A stretch of DNA of 35,794 bases from an uncultured Lachnospiraceae bacterium (GCA_947589455.1 CANQCD010000006.1:1-35794), one strand, 5' to 3'. Shown: positions 17,855 through 28,264, numbered from the stretch's first letter. Program-made: numbers and translations. Notes: generated by a model not told the origin, from the sequence alone.

Positions 17855-17887
17855 TTCCTGTTTACAGGGACGCCCTGTAAACAGGAA
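17855..17887. repeat. 15-bp perfect inverted repeat between rplB and rpsS
   Basis: TTCCTGTTTACAGGG-ACG-CCCTGTAAACAGGAA, no U-tract. Confidence 0.9.
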
Positions 17888-17956
17888 ATATGACAAAAGC
17901 CGTCAATTCAAAAAAGACTTGGAATCGCCGGTTTATCCGGCAGAATGGAGGATAGA

Positions 17957-18235
17957 ATGGCACGTTCATTAAAGAAAGGACCTTTCGCTGACAAGAGCCT
18001 TCTGAAAAAGGTAGATGCCGCAGTGGCATCCGGCGACAAGCAGGTTATTAAGACATGGTCTCGTCGTTCCACGATTTTCCCGTCATTCGTTGGCCTGACA
18101 TTTGCAGTACATGACGGGAGGAAGCATGTGCCTGTATATGTTACAGAGGACATGGTCGGCCATAAGCTTGGTGAGTTTGTATCAACGAGGACTTACAGAG
18201 GGCATGGAAAAGACGAGAAAAAAGGCAAAAAATAA
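17957..18235 (+). CDS. rpsS: 30S ribosomal protein S19
   Basis: [20 protein letters not shown]... Confidence 0.97.
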   Translation: MARSLKKGPFADKSLLKKVDAAVASGDKQVIKTWSRRSTIFPSFVGLTFAVHDGRKHVPVYVTEDMVGHKLGEFVSTRTYRGHGKDEKKGKK

Positions 18236-18280
18236 TATTCGTTTTCAAGATAAGCAATGATTCGAAAGGAGGCTTCATCA

Positions 18281-18670
18281 ATGGCAAAGGGTCATAGAAC
18301 TCAGATAAAGAGAGAGAGAAATGAGAACCAGAGAGACACCAGACCTTCTGCAAAGTTATCTTATGCAAGAGTATCTGTCCAGAAGGCATGTTATGTGTTA
18401 GATGCCATCAGAGGCAAGGATGTTGAGACAGCGATCGGTATTTTATCATATAATCCGAGATATGCGTCCAGCGTCATCTTAAAATTATTACAGTCTGCAG
18501 TGGCAAATGCAGAGAACAACAACGGTATGGATCCGGAGGATTTATATATCGAAGAATGTTTTGCAAATAAGGGACCGACAATGAAGAGAATCAGGCCAAG
18601 AGCGCAGGGCAGGGCATACCGCATCGAGAAGAGAATGAGCCATATCACGATCATTCTCAACGAGCGCTAA
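18281..18670 (+). CDS. rplV: 50S ribosomal protein L22
   Basis: KLSYARVSVQKACYVLDAIRGKDVETAIGIL...RRIRPRAQGRAYRI-like C-terminus. Confidence 0.96.
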   Translation: MAKGHRTQIKRERNENQRDTRPSAKLSYARVSVQKACYVLDAIRGKDVETAIGILSYNPRYASSVILKLLQSAVANAENNNGMDPEDLYIEECFANKGPTMKRIRPRAQGRAYRIEKRMSHITIILNER

Positions 18671-18701
18671 CCATCTGATTGGTCTATGAAAGGAGATTAA
18701 A

Positions 18702-19370
18702 ATGGGACAAAAAGTTAATCCTCATGGTTTGAGAGTCGGTGTTATCAGTGGCTGGGATTCTAATTGGTACGCAGAAGAAAATTTTGCAGATTTTCTTGTG
18801 GAAGATTATAAGATCAGGGAATTTGTAAAAAAGAAATTATACAGCGCTGGTATTTCAAAAATTGAGATTGAGAGGCCGACAGACAAGATTCGTGTTATCA
18901 TTCACACAGCAAAGCCTGGTTTTGTGATCGGTAAGGGCGGCGCTGAGATTGAGAATTTAAAGAAAGAGCTGTTAAAGGTATTAGACAGGAAGGTCGCTCT
19001 TGACATCAAGATCATGGATGTGAAGAACCCTGACAGACATGCGCAGCTGGTTGCAGAAAATATTGCGGGTCAGTTAGAAAACCGTATTTCTTTCCGCCGT
19101 GCAATGAAGTCTGCGATGAGCAGGACGTTAAAGGCGGGCGCAAAAGGAATCAAGGCGGCTTGTTCCGGACGTCTGGGCGGCGCTGATATGGCGCGTACAG
19201 AGTTTTACAGCGAGGGAAATATTCCTCTTCAGACACTGCGCGCTGACATTGACTATGGTTTCGCAGAGGCCGATACAACTTACGGCAAGATTGGTGTAAA
19301 AGTATGGGTATATAATGGCGAGGTACTTCCAGCCAAGAAGAATGCTAACAAGGAAGGGAGCGATAAATAA
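18702..19370 (+). CDS. rpsC: 30S ribosomal protein S3
   Basis: [27 protein letters not shown] domain. Confidence 0.97.
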   Translation: MGQKVNPHGLRVGVISGWDSNWYAEENFADFLVEDYKIREFVKKKLYSAGISKIEIERPTDKIRVIIHTAKPGFVIGKGGAEIENLKKELLKVLDRKVALDIKIMDVKNPDRHAQLVAENIAGQLENRISFRRAMKSAMSRTLKAGAKGIKAACSGRLGGADMARTEFYSEGNIPLQTLRADIDYGFAEADTTYGKIGVKVWVYNGEVLPAKKNANKEGSDK

Positions 19371-19807
19371 TGTTAATGCCAAAGAGAGTGAAACATCGTA
19401 AACAGTTCCGTGGCAGAATGAAAGGAAAAGCGCTCAGAGGAAATACGATCACGTATGGCGAATATGGTATCGTTGCACTGGAACCTGCCTGGATCAAGTC
19501 CAACCAGATAGAGGCAGCACGTATCGCTATGACTCGTTATATCAAACGTGGCGGTAAAGTTTGGATTAAGATTTTCCCGGATAAGCCGGTGACAAAGACG
19601 CCTGCTGAGACCCGAATGGGTAAAGGTAAAGGTGCGCTGGAGTACTGGGTAGCAGTTGTAAAGCCGGGTCGTGTCATGTTTGAGATTGCCGGCGTTTCAG
19701 AAGAGGTAGCGAAAGAGGCTTTGCGCCTTGCAACACATAAGCTGCCGGTTAAATGCAAGATAGTATCTCGTGCAGACTTAGAAGGAGGTGCGGGCAGTGA
19801 AGAGTAA
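19370..19807 (+). CDS. rplP: 50S ribosomal protein L16
   Basis: [24 protein letters not shown]. Confidence 0.97.
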   Translation: MLMPKRVKHRKQFRGRMKGKALRGNTITYGEYGIVALEPAWIKSNQIEAARIAMTRYIKRGGKVWIKIFPDKPVTKTPAETRMGKGKGALEYWVAVVKPGRVMFEIAGVSEEVAKEALRLATHKLPVKCKIVSRADLEGGAGSEE

Positions 19808-19994
19808 GCAGTATATGGAAGAGTTAAAAGGAAAATCTGTTGCAGAATTAAATGAAGATCTGGTTGCAGCAAAGAAGGAGCTTTTTAATCTGAGATTCCG
19901 GAATGCAACAAACCAGCTTGAAAATACAAGCAGGATCAAAGAAGTCAAGAAAAACATTGCAAGGATTCAAACCGTGCTCGCAGCACAGAGATGA
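19797..19994 (+). CDS. rpmC: 50S ribosomal protein L29 (GTG start)
   Basis: [51 protein letters not shown]. Confidence 0.95.
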   Translation: MKSKQYMEELKGKSVAELNEDLVAAKKELFNLRFRNATNQLENTSRIKEVKKNIARIQTVLAAQR

Positions 19995-20039
19995 CGGCAG
20001 TTATTCAGACAGGGATAACAAAGAAAGGAGGACACGGCT

Positions 20040-20294
20040 GTGGAGAGAAATCTTAGAAAGACCCGTGTAGGTAAGGTTGTTAGTGATAAGATGGATAAGA
20101 CGATCGTTGTTGCTGTAGTTGATAACGTAAAACATCCGCTTTACAATAAGATCATCAAGAGAACTTACAAGTTAAAAGCACACGATGAAGAGAATACTTG
20201 TAAGATCGGTGACAGAGTGAGAGTTATGGAGACAAGGCCACTGTCTAAAGATAAGAGATGGAGACTTGTGGAAGTAATCGAAAGAGCAAAATAA
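20040..20294 (+). CDS. rpsQ: 30S ribosomal protein S17 (GTG start)
   Basis: [21 protein letters not shown]. Confidence 0.97.
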   Translation: MERNLRKTRVGKVVSDKMDKTIVVAVVDNVKHPLYNKIIKRTYKLKAHDEENTCKIGDRVRVMETRPLSKDKRWRLVEVIERAK

Positions 20295-20334
20295 TGCTAT
20301 GCCGTATCAGATACGGCGGAATATGGAGGTAATC

Positions 20335-20703
20335 ATGGTACAGCAGGAATCAAGACTGAAAGTAGCTGATAATACAGGTGCTAAAGAACTTCTTTGTATC
20401 AGAGTGATGGGCGGTTCGACCAGAAGATATGCAAATATCGGTGACGTGATCGTTGCTTCTGTTAAAGATGCAACGCCAGGCGGTGTTGTAAAGAAGGGTG
20501 ATGTTGTGAAAGCTGTTGTTGTGCGCACGGTAAATAAGACGCGCCGTCCGGACGGTTCTTATATCCGCTTTGATGAGAATGCAGCAGTTATCATCCGTGA
20601 GGACAAGACGCCGAGGGGAACCCGTATCTTTGGACCAGTAGCCAGGGAATTGCGAGACAAACAGTTTATGAAAATTGTTTCATTAGCACCAGAAGTATTA
20701 TAA
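20335..20703 (+). CDS. rplN: 50S ribosomal protein L14
   Basis: [28 protein letters not shown]. Confidence 0.97.
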   Translation: MVQQESRLKVADNTGAKELLCIRVMGGSTRRYANIGDVIVASVKDATPGGVVKKGDVVKAVVVRTVNKTRRPDGSYIRFDENAAVIIREDKTPRGTRIFGPVARELRDKQFMKIVSLAPEVL

Positions 20704-20716
20704 GGAGGTGTCAAGA

Positions 20717-21022
20717 GTGGCAACCAGCAAGATTAAGAAGGGTGATACCGTAAAGGTGATCACTGGAAGAGATAAAGGCAGAGAGGGCAGGGTTACGGCT
20801 GTCAAAGATGGCAAAGTTATCATTGAAGGTCTCAATCAGGTAACGAAACATGCAAAGCCGAGCCAGGCAAATCCACAGGGAGGACTGATCAAGCAGTCCG
20901 CACCGATTGATATATCTAACGTGATGTATGTCAGCAAGGGAAAAGCTTCCCGCGTTGGATTTAAAGTAGAGGATGGCAAGAAAGTCCGTTATGCAAAAGC
21001 AACCGGTGAGGTAATTGATTAA
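20717..21022 (+). CDS. rplX: 50S ribosomal protein L24 (GTG start)
   Basis: [25 protein letters not shown] motif. Confidence 0.96.
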   Translation: MATSKIKKGDTVKVITGRDKGREGRVTAVKDGKVIIEGLNQVTKHAKPSQANPQGGLIKQSAPIDISNVMYVSKGKASRVGFKVEDGKKVRYAKATGEVID

Positions 21023-21045
21023 TTTCAGAAAGGAGGTTTTTTGCG

Positions 21046-21585
21046 TTGACTCGTTTACAGGAAACTTATCAGAAAGAAATCGTCGATGCAATGACGAAAA
21101 AGTTTGGTTATAAGAACGTAATGCAGGTGCCAAAGCTTGCAAAAATCGTTGTGAATATGGCTATCGGAGAAGCAAAGGAAAATTCTAAGATCCTTGATAC
21201 TGCCATGGCAGAGCTTGCGACGATCACAGGTCAGAAAGCAGTCATGACAAGGGCAAAGAACTCAATCGCAAACTTTAAGTTGAGAGAGGGAATGCCGATT
21301 GGGTGTAAAGTGACGCTTCGCGGCGACAAGATGTATGAATTTTTTGACAGATTAGTAAATCTTGCACTGCCCCGCGTGCGTGATTTCCGAGGTGTGAATC
21401 CGAATGCATTTGACGGAAGAGGAAACTATGCACTTGGGATCAAGGAGCAGTTAATCTTCCCGGAAATTGAATATGACAAAGTAGACAAGGTCAGAGGTAT
21501 GGATGTTATCGTAGTTACCACTGCCGAAACTGATGAAGAGGCTCGTGAGTTATTGGCACAGTTCGGTATGCCTTTTAAGAAATAA
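21046..21585 (+). CDS. rplE: 50S ribosomal protein L5 (TTG start)
   Basis: [22 protein letters not shown]...[17 protein letters not shown]. Confidence 0.97.
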   Translation: MTRLQETYQKEIVDAMTKKFGYKNVMQVPKLAKIVVNMAIGEAKENSKILDTAMAELATITGQKAVMTRAKNSIANFKLREGMPIGCKVTLRGDKMYEFFDRLVNLALPRVRDFRGVNPNAFDGRGNYALGIKEQLIFPEIEYDKVDKVRGMDVIVVTTAETDEEARELLAQFGMPFKK

Positions 21586-21597
21586 GGAGGGAATTTC

Positions 21598-21783
21598 ATG
21601 GCTAAGACTTCTATGAAAGTAAAGCAGCAGCGCAAGGCTAAATTTTCTACAAGAGAGTATAGCCGCTGCAAAATTTGTGGTCGTCCACATGCTTATTTGA
21701 GAAAATACGGAATTTGCAGAATCTGCTTCCGTGAGTTAGCTTATAAGGGACAGATTCCAGGCGTGAAAAAAGCAAGCTGGTAA
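21598..21783 (+). CDS. rpsN: 30S ribosomal protein S14, zinc-binding type Z
   Basis: [38 protein letters not shown] (two CxxC). Confidence 0.97.
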   Translation: MAKTSMKVKQQRKAKFSTREYSRCKICGRPHAYLRKYGICRICFRELAYKGQIPGVKKASW

Positions 21784-21798
21784 GGAGGTAAAACGAAG

Positions 21799-22200
21799 AT
21801 GATGACGAGCGATCCTATTGCAGATATGCTTACAAGAATCCGTAACGCAAATACTGCAAAGCATGATACAGTAGATGTACCCAGCTCTAAGATGAAGATT
21901 TCCATTGCGGAGATTCTTCTGAAGGAAGGTTACATCAGAAAATATGATTTGATTGATGTGGACGGTGTCAAGATGATCCACATCACATTGAAATATGGCG
22001 TAGATAAAAATGATAAGATTATCACAGGTTTAAAGAGGATTTCAAAACCTGGTCTTCGCGTTTACGCAGGAAAAGACGACCTTCCAAAGGTACTCGGTGG
22101 ATTAGGAATTGCGATCGTGTCCACAAACAAGGGCGTTATGACTGATAAGGAAGCAAGAAAAGAAAATGTTGGGGGCGAGGTACTTGCATTTGTCTGGTAG
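21799..22200 (+). CDS. rpsH: 30S ribosomal protein S8
   Basis: [14 protein letters not shown]...[20 protein letters not shown]. Confidence 0.97.
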   Translation: MMTSDPIADMLTRIRNANTAKHDTVDVPSSKMKISIAEILLKEGYIRKYDLIDVDGVKMIHITLKYGVDKNDKIITGLKRISKPGLRVYAGKDDLPKVLGGLGIAIVSTNKGVMTDKEARKENVGGEVLAFVW

Positions 22201-22253
22201 TCCAGGCAGACGGAGGAAATCGCTATCATACCAGGAATATGGAGGTGCACGGC

Positions 22254-22796
22254 ATGTCACGAATTGGAAGAATGCCTATCGCGATACCGACAGGAGTTAC
22301 TGTTGCTATTGCAGAAAATAATAAAGTGACTGTAAAAGGACCAAAGGGGTCTCTGGAGAGAGTATTGCCTGCGGAGATGGAGATCAAGCAAGAGAACGGG
22401 GAAGTCCTCGTATCACGTCCGAATGATCTGAAGAAAATGAAATCTCTGCACGGTCTGACAAGAACGCTGATCAACAACATGGTAATCGGCGTTACAGAGG
22501 GATTTCAGAAAGAGCTCGAGGTAAACGGTGTTGGTTACAGGGCGCAGAAAAAGGGAAAAGTGCTGACGCTTTCCCTCGGATATTCTCATCCTGTTGAGAT
22601 GGAAGACCCGGAAGGCCTTGAGGTTGTAGTAGAAGGACAGAACAAGATCATTGTCAAGGGGATTGACAAGGAAAAAGTCGGACAATACGCTGCTGAGATC
22701 AGAGAGAAGAGAGCTCCGGAACCATATAAGGGCAAGGGTATCAAGTATGCTGATGAGGTTATCAGACGTAAAGTTGGTAAGACAGGTAAAAAATAA
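22254..22796 (+). CDS. rplF: 50S ribosomal protein L6
   Basis: [15 protein letters not shown]...[10 protein letters not shown]...[11 protein letters not shown]. Confidence 0.97.
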   Translation: MSRIGRMPIAIPTGVTVAIAENNKVTVKGPKGSLERVLPAEMEIKQENGEVLVSRPNDLKKMKSLHGLTRTLINNMVIGVTEGFQKELEVNGVGYRAQKKGKVLTLSLGYSHPVEMEDPEGLEVVVEGQNKIIVKGIDKEKVGQYAAEIREKRAPEPYKGKGIKYADEVIRRKVGKTGKK

Positions 22797-22815
22797 TTAA
22801 AGGAGTGATAATACG

Positions 22816-23184
22816 ATGATTAAAAAACAGTCGAGAAGTGAAGTTCGTGTGAAAAAGCACATGAAGGTTCGTAATCATCTTTCCGGTACTGCCGAGAGAC
22901 CACGTTTAGCTGTATTTAGAAGTAATAATCATATGTACGCTCAGATTATTGATGATATAGCGCAGCATACATTAGTATCTGCTTCTACGGTTCAGAAGGA
23001 TGTGAAAGCGGATCTGGATAAGACAAACAATGTAGCGGCGGCGGCAAAACTTGGTGAAGTGATTGCAAAGAGGGCGCTGGATAAGGGAATCAAGAACGTA
23101 GTCTTTGACAGAGGCGGCTTTATTTACCAGGGTAAGGTGAAAGCGTTAGCTGAGGCAGCAAGAGAAGCAGGATTAGAATTCTAA
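22816..23184 (+). CDS. rplR: 50S ribosomal protein L18
   Basis: [24 protein letters not shown]...[28 protein letters not shown]. Confidence 0.97.
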   Translation: MIKKQSRSEVRVKKHMKVRNHLSGTAERPRLAVFRSNNHMYAQIIDDIAQHTLVSASTVQKDVKADLDKTNNVAAAAKLGEVIAKRALDKGIKNVVFDRGGFIYQGKVKALAEAAREAGLEF

Positions 23185-23201
23185 GAGGAGGGAAGCAGCA
23201 C

Positions 23202-23711
23202 ATGAAACGTACAATTATTGATGCCAGCAATTTAGAGCTGGAAGATAATGTAGTAACGATCAAGCGTGTAACCAAGGTCGTTAAAGGCGGACGTAACATG
23301 AGATTTACTGCATTAGTAGTAGTTGGCGATAAAAACGGTCATGTAGGCGTCGGTCTGGGAAAGGCGACAGAAATTCCAGAAGCCATCCGCAAAGGAAAAG
23401 AAGATGCTACGAAAAAGTTAGTAGAGGTTCCGCTGGATGAAAATGGAAGCGTACCGCATGACTTTACAGGTAACTTTGGAAGCGCTTCCGTTTTGATCAA
23501 GAGGGCGCCGGAAGGTACTGGTATTATCGCAGGCGGTCCGGTTCGTGCGGTACTTGAACTTGCAGGGTATAAAAATATCCGTACAAAGTCTCTTGGTTCA
23601 AATAATAAGCAGAACGTTGTACTTGCAGCACTTGAGGGTCTGAAGCATTTAAAGACTCCGGAAGAAGTTGCCAGAGCTCGCGGTATTTCTGTGGAAGAGC
23701 TTTTGGGATAG
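23202..23711 (+). CDS. rpsE: 30S ribosomal protein S5
   Basis: [33 protein letters not shown]. Confidence 0.97.
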   Translation: MKRTIIDASNLELEDNVVTIKRVTKVVKGGRNMRFTALVVVGDKNGHVGVGLGKATEIPEAIRKGKEDATKKLVEVPLDENGSVPHDFTGNFGSASVLIKRAPEGTGIIAGGPVRAVLELAGYKNIRTKSLGSNNKQNVVLAALEGLKHLKTPEEVARARGISVEELLG

Positions 23712-23721
23712 GAGGTTTATC

Positions 23722-23904
23722 ATGGCAGATAAGTTAAGAATTACTTTAGTAAAATCCACGATTGGCGCTATTCCGAAGCAGCGTGCAACGGTAGAGGCGC
23801 TTGGCCTTAGGAAGATCGGCAAGACAGTCGAACTGCCGAACAACGATGCCGTGAAAGGCATGGTCTGGCATGTAAGGCATCTTGTAAAAGTGGAAGAAAT
23901 CTAA
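23722..23904 (+). CDS. rpmD: 50S ribosomal protein L30
   Basis: MADKLRITLVKSTIGAIPKQRATVEALGLRKIGKTVELPNNDAVKGMVWHVRHLVKVEEI. Confidence 0.96.
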   Translation: MADKLRITLVKSTIGAIPKQRATVEALGLRKIGKTVELPNNDAVKGMVWHVRHLVKVEEI

Positions 23905-23915
23905 AATATAGTTTA

Positions 23916-23977
23916 GAAAAAATGCATTGAGGGAAATTTAAGTAGAATGCTTGAATTCCCTGCAATGCATTTTTTTG
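23916..23977 (+). terminator. Strong terminator ending the ribosomal protein operon after rpmD
   Basis: AAATGCATTGaGGGAA ... TTCCCtgCAATGCATTT followed by T7. Confidence 0.88.
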
Positions 23978-24021
23978 ATTTAGTAGGAAACTTCTCGCTT
24001 CCTATTAAATTAAAAATATTT

Positions 24022-24097
24022 ATACGCACAACCAGCAGAGGAAAAAGTCACTTCGTGACGCTGGCTGGCGCGGCGGCTTGCCGTCAGCGTTGTGTAT
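24022..24097. other. Structured intergenic element (nested inverted repeats)
   Basis: ATAC(gc)ACAAC/GTTGTGTAT outer; CCAGC/GCTGG enclosing GTCAC-TTC-GTGAC; CGGC-GGCTT-GCCG. Confidence 0.5.
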
Positions 24098-24351
24098 TGC
24101 GGCTACAGCAGATTTCTATATCAGATTCTATGGATTGCTGGCGCCTGCCGCAAAAATTGCAGGAGGATGGCAGAGGAGGATAACAGAGTAACTATTTTGC
24201 ATGGTATTTTTAGTGGAATAAATGCTATAGCAGTTTTTTTGCTTTTTGTATAGAATAATATACTAAGGGGGGTTTTCTGTTAAAAAGGTTGACGAGGAGA
24301 AGAGGATGTCCTGTTCCTGTGGGGACAGGGCGCGGAAAAATGAGGTGAAGT

Positions 24352-26640
24352 ATGAAAAAAAGAAAATTTCAGAAGCTGCTGCTGGCGGCAGCGGCGGTAG
24401 GTATCATGGGGATGGTTATGCCGGGAGCGGCAGGCGGGAAGGTTTGTGCGGCGAAGACAGCGCAGCAGTCTTCTCTTAAACTGACAATGTCAGCGCCTTC
24501 CGGGTGTTATGAAAGTGCATTTTCTTTAACCATCAGTTGTCCGGGGGCGTCAAAGATTTATTATACCACAGATGGAAGCAACCCTGTTGACAGTTCGACC
24601 AGACAGGAATATACGTCGGCAATCACAGTTGGCAGCCGGGCTGGCGAGGCAAATTACCTCGCGGCAGTCGACCCGGCGGCGTTTGAGTCAGATCACGCAA
24701 CTTTTGCCAACGGCGCGGTGGGAGACGCCTATCAGGCGCCACAGGCGTCAGAGGTGGACAAGGCGACTGTGATCCGTGTAGCGGCGGTGGATCTTTTCGG
24801 GGCATATACCAAAGTCTCTACCAATACTTATTTTATCGGTACTGTGGCAGAGCATATCCAGGGGATCAAGGAGAGCGCCGAGGCAGCCGGAATGCCGCTT
24901 GCCGTGATGTCGATTTCTGTAGATTACAGAGATTTATTTGACGATAATACCGGGATTTACGTAAAAGGGCAGGCGCATAACCAGCTTGTCAGCGAGTATA
25001 TCCAGCAGGGGAAAATTACCGCAGACAATGCAGCGCAGGTGATTGGCGAGCTGACGGGAAATTATAAAGGAAAAGGAAAGGACTGGGAGAGGGCTGCCCA
25101 TATCGACTACCTTGAGAGCAGCGGGGAGACGATGGACTGCAGGCTGCAGCAGGATTGCGGGATTCGTCTCCAGGGCGGTTCGCGCACCGCATTGCAGAAG
25201 AGCTTCCGCTTGTATGCAAGGAGCTCTTATGGGAATAAGAACTTTAAATATCCGTTTTTTGGAGAACCCTATAAAAATACGGCCGGCAGCGTGATAGAGA
25301 AGTTTGACAGACTGACTCTGCGCAACGGAGGGGGCAATCTCTTTTCTATTAAATATAACGATGCCTTCTGGCAGTCGCTGCTTGGCGATCTGAAGTGCGA
25401 TACCCAGCAGGCAAGGCCGTGCGTTGTCTATCTGGATGGGGAATACTGGGGAATCTATATCCTGCAGGAGGATTATAGCGCAGATTATTTTGAAGAAAAG
25501 TATGGAGTGGTAAAAGATGACGTTGTCCTCTACCAGGGAGACGGAGGGCAGCCAGGATATGAACTGGAGGAAGGGACGCTGCCGGACGGGGTGACAGATA
25601 CCGGCTATTTCCTGACCGATCTGCAGCAGTTTTTCCAGAGCCACGCAGACTTGAAAAATCAGGCGGATTATGACGCATTTACCGCCATGGTAGACGAGAA
25701 CTCCGTGAAGGACTTCTTTGCCGCAAATATCTGGATGAATAATAAAGGCGCCTGGCCAGCAGAAAACTGGTCTATGTGGAAGACGGTCAAAACCGATGCG
25801 GCAAATGCATACGCCGATGGGAAATGGCGGTTGTGCCTGAATGATCTGGATAATATCGGCGTAAAAGGGGCGGAGTCTGCCGCAGAAAATACGATCGCAT
25901 CCGGAAATAACAAAAAATACGGGTTATTAGATATGGCTACCGATAATCCGGCGGTGCTCTGCTTCGCCTATCTGATGTCGAACGAAACATTCCGGAACAG
26001 TTTTGCAGCGCGTGTCAGGGAGCTTGGCGCAGGGCAGTTTGCAGGGGCGGCGGCTTCCCTGGAAAAATATTCCCAAATATACCAGCCGCTGTTTCCACAG
26101 TTTTTTACAAGATTTTGCGGGGCTTCGCAGGCTGCCACTCTGCTGACAGAGGCGCAAAGCGGGAGCAGCAGGAGTTACCAGGCAGTTTCCGGATTTATAG
26201 CAGGCAGGCCGGCGAATATCGAGACCATGCTGCAATGGGTCACTACATTTTATCAGACGCACGACACCTACAAGGGCGGTGACATTGAAGAGACAACAGA
26301 AGAGAAAAAAGAGGACGAGGAGAAGGATCAAAAGAAAGAGGAAAAGAAGAAAAACCAGAAAAAGAAAAAGATCGCTACATTAAAAGTGACGGCGAAAAAA
26401 GGGAAAAAAGTAATCCGGGTCAAGACAATCAAGAAAGCAAAGGTCAAAGTATCCCTGCGCAAAAAGCTGATCAAAAAAGGTAAAAAGAAAGTGAAGCAGA
26501 TTACTTTTTCCGCTTCTAAAAACAAAAAAGGGAACGTAACCGTAAAGCTTGCCGGAAAGCTGAAAAAGGGGATGAAAATAACCGTGACAGTGTCTAAAAA
26601 AGGTTATAAGACCCGAAAAGTGACGAAAAAGGCAGCATAA
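24352..26640 (+). CDS. Secreted CotH-kinase-family protein with N-terminal chitobiase-like domain and Lys-rich C-terminal tail
   Basis: Signal peptide; SKIYYTTDGSNPVDSS; CotH-like VIEKFDRLTLRNGGGNLFSIKYNDAFWQSL, RPCVVYLDGEYWGIYILQEDYSADYFEEKYG, GKWRLCLNDLDNIG; tail KKEEKKKNQKKKK... Confidence 0.85.
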   Translation: MKKRKFQKLLLAAAAVGIMGMVMPGAAGGKVCAAKTAQQSSLKLTMSAPSGCYESAFSLTISCPGASKIYYTTDGSNPVDSSTRQEYTSAITVGSRAGEANYLAAVDPAAFESDHATFANGAVGDAYQAPQASEVDKATVIRVAAVDLFGAYTKVSTNTYFIGTVAEHIQGIKESAEAAGMPLAVMSISVDYRDLFDDNTGIYVKGQAHNQLVSEYIQQGKITADNAAQVIGELTGNYKGKGKDWERAAHIDYLESSGETMDCRLQQDCGIRLQGGSRTALQKSFRLYARSSYGNKNFKYPFFGEPYKNTAGSVIEKFDRLTLRNGGGNLFSIKYNDAFWQSLLGDLKCDTQQARPCVVYLDGEYWGIYILQEDYSADYFEEKYGVVKDDVVLYQGDGGQPGYELEEGTLPDGVTDTGYFLTDLQQFFQSHADLKNQADYDAFTAMVDENSVKDFFAANIWMNNKGAWPAENWSMWKTVKTDAANAYADGKWRLCLNDLDNIGVKGAESAAENTIASGNNKKYGLLDMATDNPAVLCFAYLMSNETFRNSFAARVRELGAGQFAGAAASLEKYSQIYQPLFPQFFTRFCGASQAATLLTEAQSGSSRSYQAVSGFIAGRPANIETMLQWVTTFYQTHDTYKGGDIEETTEEKKEDEEKDQKKEEKKKNQKKKKIATLKVTAKKGKKVIRVKTIKKAKVKVSLRKKLIKKGKKKVKQITFSASKNKKGNVTVKLAGKLKKGMKITVTVSKKGYKTRKVTKKAA

Positions 26641-26656
26641 ATGTGAGGAGCAGACC

Positions 26657-27520
26657 ATGATCAATCCAGGTATGGTGTTTAAGCGCTATGAAAAGAAATA
26701 TCTGTTGACAAAAGAGCAATACGAAAACTTTCGGAAAGCGGTAGAACAATATATGCAGGAAGACAGCTATGGGAAGAGCACAATATGCAATATCTATTAT
26801 GATACCTGTAATTATGAGCTGATCCGGGCTTCGATTGAGAAGCCGGCGTACAAGGAAAAGCTGCGGCTTCGCAGTTATGGCGTTCCGAAAAGACAGTCTC
26901 CGGTATTTCTTGAAATAAAGAAAAAATATCACGGGGTCGTATATAAGAGAAGAATCTCCCTGCCGTTAGAGGAGGCGTGCCGGGGAATAGCGCAGAGAGA
27001 GATAAACGGCATAGAAGGCCAGATCGTCAATGAGATCAATTATTTTTTGCAGCATTACGAGCTGCAGCCGGTTATTTTTCTCGCCTATGACCGGATCGCA
27101 ATGTATGGGAAAGAAGACGAGGAACTCCGGATCACTTTTGATTTTTCAATCCGGAGCAGACGGAGGGAATTAGACCTGTCCGCGGGGGATCATGGAAAGC
27201 TTCTCTTGCCGGACGGAAGCGTTGTGATGGAGATCAAGGTGCGCGATACCTATCCATTCTGGCTGGTGCAGGCATTAGAAGAATTTGAGATTTATCCGGC
27301 GTCATTTTCTAAATATGGGAAAGTGTTTGAGGAGGACATCCTGTCCGGAGAGATAGAAAAGCATCATGGTTCGTCGGTACCGCGGACTGCCCTGTCCAGA
27401 GCATCGGGGGAATATCATCCGAAAAAGAGAAGAGGGTTTGAGCTCCCTCAGAATGAGACGAGACTGCGGGCGGGGAGGATTTGGAAGCGCCGTAACCCGA
27501 AGTATAAAAAAATACCATAG
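26657..27520 (+). CDS. VTC-domain (polyphosphate polymerase domain-containing) protein of the triphosphate-tunnel superfamily
   Basis: FKRYEKKYLLT, CNIYYDT, EKLRLRSYG, VFLEIKKKYHGVVYKRR, VVMEIKVRDTYPFWL alternating basic/acidic tunnel motifs. Confidence 0.85.
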   Translation: MINPGMVFKRYEKKYLLTKEQYENFRKAVEQYMQEDSYGKSTICNIYYDTCNYELIRASIEKPAYKEKLRLRSYGVPKRQSPVFLEIKKKYHGVVYKRRISLPLEEACRGIAQREINGIEGQIVNEINYFLQHYELQPVIFLAYDRIAMYGKEDEELRITFDFSIRSRRRELDLSAGDHGKLLLPDGSVVMEIKVRDTYPFWLVQALEEFEIYPASFSKYGKVFEEDILSGEIEKHHGSSVPRTALSRASGEYHPKKRRGFELPQNETRLRAGRIWKRRNPKYKKIP

Positions 27521-27559
27521 ATACATAGCAATTTGTTGTATCTGGAACAGGAGAAAGAT

Positions 27560-28234
27560 ATGTTTGATAGTATATTACAAAATAACTTAAGCACGCTTAC
27601 ATACCGCACCGCTTTTATCTGCACAGGATTTTCCCTGTTGCTGGGGCTTGCGATCGCACTGTGCTATTATTTCAGCGGCAGGGCGACCAAGTATTTCTGT
27701 ATTTCCTTAGCGATCCTGCCGGTGCTGGTACAGACAGTGATCATGCTGGTAAACGGAAACCTCGGAACGGGAGTTGCCATTGTGGGGGCATTCAGCCTGA
27801 TCCGTTTCCGCTCCATACCGGGGACGAGCCGGGAGATCACCTGCGTGTTTTTTGCGATGGTGGTCGGCCTGGCGGCAGGGACCGGCTATGTGACATATGC
27901 AATATTTATCACAGTGTTTGTCTGTGTGTCCATGCTGTTGTTAAATCTCCTTCCGTTCCGGGGGAGAAAAGAAAAACAGCAGACGCTAAAGATCACGATT
28001 TATGAGGATTTGGACTACACGGAGATTTTTGATGATTTATTCAAGGAGTATTTAAAATACTGGGAGATTGAACAGGTTAAGACGATCAATATGGGAAGCA
28101 TGTATCAGATTGTGTACAAAATGGAGCAGAGGGACAAGAAGCGGGAAAAAGAGTTTATTGACGCCCTGCGCTGCAGGAATGGGAATCTCAATATTGTGTG
28201 CGGGCGTTACATCCAGCCGGTTGACCAGTTATAA
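27560..28234 (+). CDS. DUF4956 multi-pass membrane protein
   Basis: Several TM segments; GNLGTGVAIVGAFSLIRFRSIPGTSREITCVFFAMVVGLAAGTGYVTYA; SD aggag before ATG 27560. Confidence 0.85.
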   Translation: MFDSILQNNLSTLTYRTAFICTGFSLLLGLAIALCYYFSGRATKYFCISLAILPVLVQTVIMLVNGNLGTGVAIVGAFSLIRFRSIPGTSREITCVFFAMVVGLAAGTGYVTYAIFITVFVCVSMLLLNLLPFRGRKEKQQTLKITIYEDLDYTEIFDDLFKEYLKYWEIEQVKTINMGSMYQIVYKMEQRDKKREKEFIDALRCRNGNLNIVCGRYIQPVDQL

Positions 28235-28264
28235 AGAATATTACGGAAAGGAAAGAGGGAAACT

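Noticed and set aside
23947-24183. 78-aa ORF after rpmD
   Set aside because: Begins inside the terminator hairpin and runs through the inverted-repeat element; no plausible domain; not a remnant of rplO
24310-24329. Hairpin CCTGTTCC-TGTG-GGGACAGG before cotH as a riboswitch
   Set aside because: Single small stem-loop in the 5' UTR with no match I recognise to a riboswitch aptamer; insufficient evidence
24934-25644. 236-aa minus-strand ORF opposite cotH
   Set aside because: Antisense shadow ORF of the CotH-like coding region
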